A DNA stretch of 64,000 nt, taken from assembly GCF_900109045.1 (NCBI RefSeq), contig NZ_FNYL01000008.1, forward strand, positions 248,001 to 312,000, given 5' to 3'. Position 1 is the stretch's first letter, and each line of letters starts with the position of its first letter. A program made the translations under genes and the position numbers. The notes below the pieces were generated by a model. It made no database searches. It was not told the origin of the DNA and was given only the letters and a program-made list of their open reading frames with translations. Shown in pieces: positions 60,367-64,000 of this stretch. Origin of the DNA: Dyadobacter sp. SG02 (GTDB lineage: Bacteria > Bacteroidota > Bacteroidia > Cytophagales > Spirosomataceae).

Positions 60367-61098
60367 ATGCTGATGCCCCCGCTCATTGCCGGGGTAACGA
60401 TGGCCGTCCGTAAATGGGGTGAGGGGCTCGGCGGCTGGATCGGCGGGTTTCCGTGGGTAGCGGGCCCGATCTCCTTCTTTATCGCACTGGAGCACGGCGC
60501 TGCATTCGCGGCCTCCACGATCCCGTCTGCATTGCTCGGGTCGGTAGGTACCATGCTCTTTGCATTGATTTATGCGTCGCTTTCCGCGCGGCTGCGCTGG
60601 TTTCCGACTGTGCTGATCAGTTATGCGGCGTTTTTTGTGGTTGCGTTGCTGGCGTTAGGGCGGGATATTTCGCTTGCTGCCGGGGTAGGGATCAATCTGG
60701 TGGTGCTAACGCTGGTTTTATATTTTTTCCCAAAACCCAAAACAAAAGCCGATTTCAAGAAACAGCCTTCCTGGGATATTCCATTAAGAATGCTGGTAGC
60801 GACATTGTTCGTAGTCGCCCTCACGCAAGCCGCCGATCACCTCGGCCCGACTTGGAGCGGAATACTGACGCCATTTCCGATCATGACTTCCACATTGGCG
60901 GTTTTTACGCATTCGCAGCAAGGCTCCGACGCGGCGATACGGATTTTGTATGGCCTGTTGCTGGCGGGTTATGGGTTCGTCGCTTTCCTGATAGGTGTGG
61001 CGTGGTTGGTGCCCCAAATGCCTATCGGCGTGGCATACGGCATTCTGACCGTGTCAACCATGGTAGTGAATGGGGTTACAATAAAACTGATCCGCTAG
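60367..61098 (+). CDS. integral membrane protein of unknown function
   Basis: The product is about 243 residues from ATG 60367 and nearly all hydrophobic, with about seven or eight membrane segments (VGTMLFALIYASLSA, LISYAAFFVVALLALG, INLVVLTLVLYFFP, PLRMLVATLFVVALT, GLLLAGYGFVAFLIG). Conserved-looking blocks are GGWIGGFPWVAGPISFFIALEHG, trimmed to WIGGFPWVAGPIS, and WSGILTPFPIMTSTLAVF. A TTG at 60340 is an alternative start. I do not recognise the family. The repeated GxxPxxxGP/PFPxM pattern in both halves hints at an inverted or duplicated transporter-like fold. Confidence 0.7.
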   Translation: MLMPPLIAGVTMAVRKWGEGLGGWIGGFPWVAGPISFFIALEHGAAFAASTIPSALLGSVGTMLFALIYASLSARLRWFPTVLISYAAFFVVALLALGRDISLAAGVGINLVVLTLVLYFFPKPKTKADFKKQPSWDIPLRMLVATLFVVALTQAADHLGPTWSGILTPFPIMTSTLAVFTHSQQGSDAAIRILYGLLLAGYGFVAFLIGVAWLVPQMPIGVAYGILTVSTMVVNGVTIKLIR

Positions 61099-61114
61099 CA
61101 GGGCCAGCGGATCA
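61088..61114. terminator. hairpin overlapping the membrane-protein stop codon
   Basis: TGATCCGCT at 61088-61096 pairs exactly with AGCGGATCA at 61106-61114 around a 9-base loop. On the - strand it is followed by GTTTTATTG, so it fits best as a terminator for the converging gene at 61148. On the + strand no T-run follows. Confidence 0.5.
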
Positions 61115-61147
61115 GGTATGGTGTTTGAGTAAAATCTGATGTTTTGC

Positions 61148-62209
61148 TTAAACCCTTTCCAGCTTCACCGGATAGGTTTTTTTCGCATTCCACTGGCACA
61201 CGTAAATGTTGTGGTCGTTATCGACGCACACATCGTGGCAATGCATGAATATCGGTTTCTCCTGGATCATCAGCTGCAATTCGCCGTTCCGGTATTCCGG
61301 TTTGGTACCGCCGGGGTTTGAAATCACTTTATTGGATTTATCTATAATCGTTACGAAACCGGAATTCGGCGTCTGGTTCAGGTAGCGCAGGCGCGACCAG
61401 CATACGCCCGCGTAAAGTGTATCCTCCTTGAAAACCGGGCGGCAAACGAATGCCCCGGGAAGGAAAATGGTGCTCAGGTACTTTCCATCCAAAGTGAGTT
61501 TCTTGAATGCATTGTGCGCACGCGAGGTAACGATCAGTGTTGGATTGGCTTTGTCGCGGTAATCGATCGCGATGCCGTGGGCGGTCGAGAACTGCGCATC
61601 GCCATCGCCGGAGCCGCCGAATTTATCGATGAACTCGCCTTTTGGCGTGTATCTCAAAATCCACTGCGAGCCGTATCCGTCGGCAATGTAAATGGTACCG
61701 TCCGGTCCGATGGCAGTTTCAGTCGGTTTGAATGGGTCTGCTTCTTTATAAGCACCTACTTTCGACGGATGTTCGATGGTGAGCAGGATTTTACCTTTTA
61801 AATCGGTCTTGAAAACTTTGCCGATGTTCGGATCACTGATGAACAGAAATTCTTCACCGTTCGCATTCCATAATGTAAGCCCGTGCCCGCCCGGAAATTC
61901 GTGTCCCCAGCTTTCAAGCAGCTTACCTGAGCGATCGTAGATCAGGATATTGTTTTTGACCTCATCACCCACCATAATAAGCCTGCCTTTGCTATCCTGT
62001 ACCATTTCGTGGCAGTTGTTGACAGGAAACTGCGAAGCGTCGAGATTTCCCCAGCCCTGGTGCACCTTGTAGCGGTGGGTACCATGACCAATCACTTCGC
62101 CATCGACCTTAGGTTTGGCGTGAAGGATGTAGAACGGCTTGAAAGTAAGGGCGGCGGCAGTGGCTGCGGTAATTTTAGCAAACTGACGGCGGGAATGTGT
62201 ATCGGACAT
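61148..62209 (-). CDS. Tat-exported NHL-type six-bladed propeller protein
   Basis: This 353-residue protein has a twin-arginine signal (SRRQFAKITAATAAALTF) and NHL-like blades: NNCHEMVQDSKGRLIMVGDE, YDRSGKLLESWGHEFPGGHG, TAIGPDGTIYIADGYGSQWILRY, AQFSTAHGIAIDY and HDVCVDNDHNIYVCQWN. Several His residues near blade ends (NCHEM, GGHGL, TAHGI, HCHDV) are typical of peptidylglycine-lyase-like six-bladed propellers that bind metal in the central channel. Function unknown; a lactonase- or lyase-type activity is possible. It lies 72 bases downstream of the PfkB kinase on the same strand. Confidence 0.8.
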   Translation of the reverse strand: MSDTHSRRQFAKITAATAAALTFKPFYILHAKPKVDGEVIGHGTHRYKVHQGWGNLDASQFPVNNCHEMVQDSKGRLIMVGDEVKNNILIYDRSGKLLESWGHEFPGGHGLTLWNANGEEFLFISDPNIGKVFKTDLKGKILLTIEHPSKVGAYKEADPFKPTETAIGPDGTIYIADGYGSQWILRYTPKGEFIDKFGGSGDGDAQFSTAHGIAIDYRDKANPTLIVTSRAHNAFKKLTLDGKYLSTIFLPGAFVCRPVFKEDTLYAGVCWSRLRYLNQTPNSGFVTIIDKSNKVISNPGGTKPEYRNGELQLMIQEKPIFMHCHDVCVDNDHNIYVCQWNAKKTYPVKLERV

Positions 62210-62281
62210 GACGAATCTCTTTAATTTTTTAAAAAAGACTGCACCGCTTATTTCTTACTATATGTTCATACATAGTTTTGA

Positions 62282-63241
62282 TCAACTGGCAGAATAGCGT
62301 TTTCCGTAACGGTTCAGCCAATCGAGCAGGCGGTTTACATCCTGCATCCTAAACAGCTCACTACCAGAATTCATCGTGGCGGCGGTACCACATGCAACAC
62401 CCATTCGCACGGCCTCGCGGTAGGATTTGCCTTGTGACAATGTCCAGATGATGCCGGCCAGCATGCTGTCGCCGGCGCCTACGGTGCTTTTCGGTTGCAC
62501 AGGCGGGGCGGGAATATGTTCTACCTGATCTTCGGTGACGAGCATTGCGCCCATGGCACCCATGGATACGATCACGATCTCGCATTGCCCGCGTATGATG
62601 AGTGCGCGCGCCGCGTCGTCGACCTCGTCCATTTCCAGTTTATCGACCCCGACAAGTTCGCTGAGCTCGGTAATGTTGGGTTTTAAAAGATATACACCCG
62701 CTTCGGTGGCGTAACGTAATGCATCGCCCGATGTATCGGCAATGAAGCGTGCGCCCTGGTTGTGGGCTATTTTAGCGATTTGTCCGTAAAAATCGGAGGG
62801 TACGCCCGGCGGAAGGCTGCCGCTGGCGATAATGTAGGAAGGTTTTGGGTCGAGTTCCTCCATCGTTTCAAGGATGGAGCGTACTTCGGTCGGCATCATT
62901 TCGGTGCCGGGCATTCCGAAGCGGTACTGGAAACCGGTACTTGTTTCGAGCACGTGAAAGTTTTCGCGCGTCCATTGTTTGGTTTCGATCACCATGGTTT
63001 CCACGCCCTCGCTTTTCACGAGCTTATGCAAACGCTGGCCTGTCGGCCCACCTACGGTAAAAATAGCGATAGGGTTTCCTCCCAGCCTGTGAATGGCCTT
63101 GGCTACGTTGATACCGCCTCCGCCCGCCTCAAAATTGGGCGCGTCGCAACGCAGTTTGTTGTCGGGTACGATGCGCGGTACATTGGAGCTTTTGTCGAGC
63201 GCGGGATTTATTGTAAGGGTTACAATCGGTCCGGTAGCCAT
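62282..63241 (-). CDS. PfkB-family sugar phosphate kinase (1-phosphofructokinase/LacC type)
   Basis: This 319-residue kinase belongs to the hexose branch of the PfkB family. It has TLTINPALDKSSNVPRIVPDN, FEAGGGGINVAKAIHRLGG, LPPGVPSDFYGQIAKIA, LKPNITELSELVG and the ATP-site anion hole STVGAGDSMLAGIIW (Asp as catalytic base). It phosphorylates a sugar phosphate, probably fructose 1-phosphate, fructose 6-phosphate or tagatose 6-phosphate; these cannot be told apart here. There is no PTS gene beside it, which makes a classical FruK less likely. Confidence 0.9.
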   Translation of the reverse strand: MATGPIVTLTINPALDKSSNVPRIVPDNKLRCDAPNFEAGGGGINVAKAIHRLGGNPIAIFTVGGPTGQRLHKLVKSEGVETMVIETKQWTRENFHVLETSTGFQYRFGMPGTEMMPTEVRSILETMEELDPKPSYIIASGSLPPGVPSDFYGQIAKIAHNQGARFIADTSGDALRYATEAGVYLLKPNITELSELVGVDKLEMDEVDDAARALIIRGQCEIVIVSMGAMGAMLVTEDQVEHIPAPPVQPKSTVGAGDSMLAGIIWTLSQGKSYREAVRMGVACGTAATMNSGSELFRMQDVNRLLDWLNRYGKRYSAS

Positions 63242-63346
63242 AGGAGTACGGTGTCTGGTGAACTATTTTACGCGAATAAAAGAAAAAAAGCGATTCTCTC
63301 TGCGTTGATAGCAATTTCTTCACAGCACAACCGTTTGGAACGGCGG

Positions 63347-64000
63347 CTAATATTGCTCTTCCAGCACACTCCGGCCGCCGTCGACTACGAGCACTTGTCC
63401 GTTGGTGAACCGGGCGTGATCCGACATCAGGTACACCGCTGCGCCGTCAATATCAGCGGGCATAGCAGTGTCGGTGGCAATGACATTGATACGGATATCA
63501 TGGCCGGAATAGGCTGCCGCAATGGATTTGGAAAAACCTATTACAGCCGCTTTGGAGGTCGCACGGGCATGGGTAGCGAGGTTATTTTCCGCCGAGGCGA
63601 TTTCCGGGCTCAGGTTAAGAATAGACCCGCCTTTATTCATTCCCATGAAGGTCCTTACTGCCGCCTGGTTGGAGAGCATTAAGGAAGTAAGGTTCTGGTC
63701 CAGCGTTTTGCGCCAGCTTTCGAGACCCAGGTTGTGCAACGGGCCATCGGTCGCAGGCTCCTCGTGGTCTTCCGGCGCGTGGTATAAAGCGTCGAAACTT
63801 CCGAATTCCCGTATGCAGAGCTGGATTGCGTCCAACGCCGTTTGAGGCTGCGTTGCGTCACCTTGTTTAGCCCTCGCATTGCCTCCCAGGTTCAGTTCTG
63901 CCATCAGGCAGCTTTCAGGGTTGCGCCCCACTACCACCACATTCGCGCCGTTTCGGACAAAGGCTTGTGCCGCGGACAGCCCCGCGCCGGTGGTTCCTCC
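63347..64000 (-). CDS. SDR family oxidoreductase, 5' partial, catalytic Tyr replaced
   Basis: The gene runs off the window end; the open frame continues to base 64000 and includes the cofactor motif GGTTGAGLSAAQAFVRNGAN. The 217 visible residues contain NLSPEIASAENN where the catalytic Ser block sits, and ATSKAAVIGFSKSIAAAY. The catalytic Tyr four residues before the Lys is Arg (HARATSKAA), so classic dehydrogenase activity is doubtful. It ends with the usual GQVLVVDGGRSVLEEQY. It is separated from the pfkB gene by 105 bases. Confidence 0.85.
   Translation of the reverse strand, partial: GGTTGAGLSAAQAFVRNGANVVVVGRNPESCLMAELNLGGNARAKQGDATQPQTALDAIQLCIREFGSFDALYHAPEDHEEPATDGPLHNLGLESWRKTLDQNLTSLMLSNQAAVRTFMGMNKGGSILNLSPEIASAENNLATHARATSKAAVIGFSKSIAAAYSGHDIRINVIATDTAMPADIDGAAVYLMSDHARFTNGQVLVVDGGRSVLEEQY

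Overview
The window looks like chromosome of an environmental Bacteroidota, most likely Cytophagales/Spirosomataceae and perhaps Dyadobacter (inference). The reasons are SusC/SusD pairs, many type IX secretion (T9SS) proteins (C25 sortase-like peptidases, PorZ, GldD, cargo with C-terminal sorting domains), a FAD malate:quinone oxidoreductase, weak Shine-Dalgarno sites and one good TTTG-N20-TAnnTTTG promoter. I saw no rRNA, tRNA, CRISPR array, phage block or insertion sequence.

Layout. 0-10 kb is a glycan-uptake locus on the + strand: a SusD cut by the window edge, a SusC/SusD pair and two secreted GH71/99-like proteins. 10-16 kb is a + strand run of four related secreted proteins (YadA-like head repeats plus a C-terminal S74 chaperone domain), followed by a T9SS cargo protein. 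16-22 kb is a three-gene unit (lipoprotein-like HEAT/cytochrome c protein, FG-GAP propeller, sugar epimerase) and a Uma2 nuclease-like gene. 22-25 kb holds mqo and a collagen-like lipoprotein on the - strand. 25-31 kb holds two tandem C25 peptidases resembling PorU2.

The most interesting locus is 31.4-33.6 kb on the - strand. A 51-residue lasso-peptide-type precursor, too short for routine gene calling, lies 33 bases upstream of an asparagine-synthetase-like lasso cyclase. No leader-binding (B1) or transglutaminase-like protease (B2) gene lies within about 30 kb on either side. The cyclase starts with TTG and carries a perfect 19-bp inverted repeat inside its coding sequence.

33.7-40.8 kb is one tight - strand operon: gcvT, comB, a repetitive secreted protein, porZ, udk and a lipoprotein. 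41-52 kb is mostly core metabolism: a YugP-type protease, rfaE2, a flippase-like protein, panD, a Tat-exported Gfo/Idh/MocA oxidoreductase, panC, a short starch-synthase protein, glmS, gldD and an ImmA/IrrE-like protein that has lost its zinc motif. 52-55 kb holds an SDR, an IlvD/Edd-type sugar-acid dehydratase and a serine hydrolase.

56-60 kb is a metal-homeostasis locus: MerC-like protein, Fur-family regulator, small lipoprotein and TonB receptor. Four copies of a 7-3-7 palindrome (TTGCAAC-N3-GTTGCAA), of varying quality, sit upstream of merC and of the receptor, suggesting one regulon, probably Zur/Fur controlled. 60-64 kb holds a membrane protein, a Tat-exported propeller, a PfkB-family kinase and an SDR cut by the window end.
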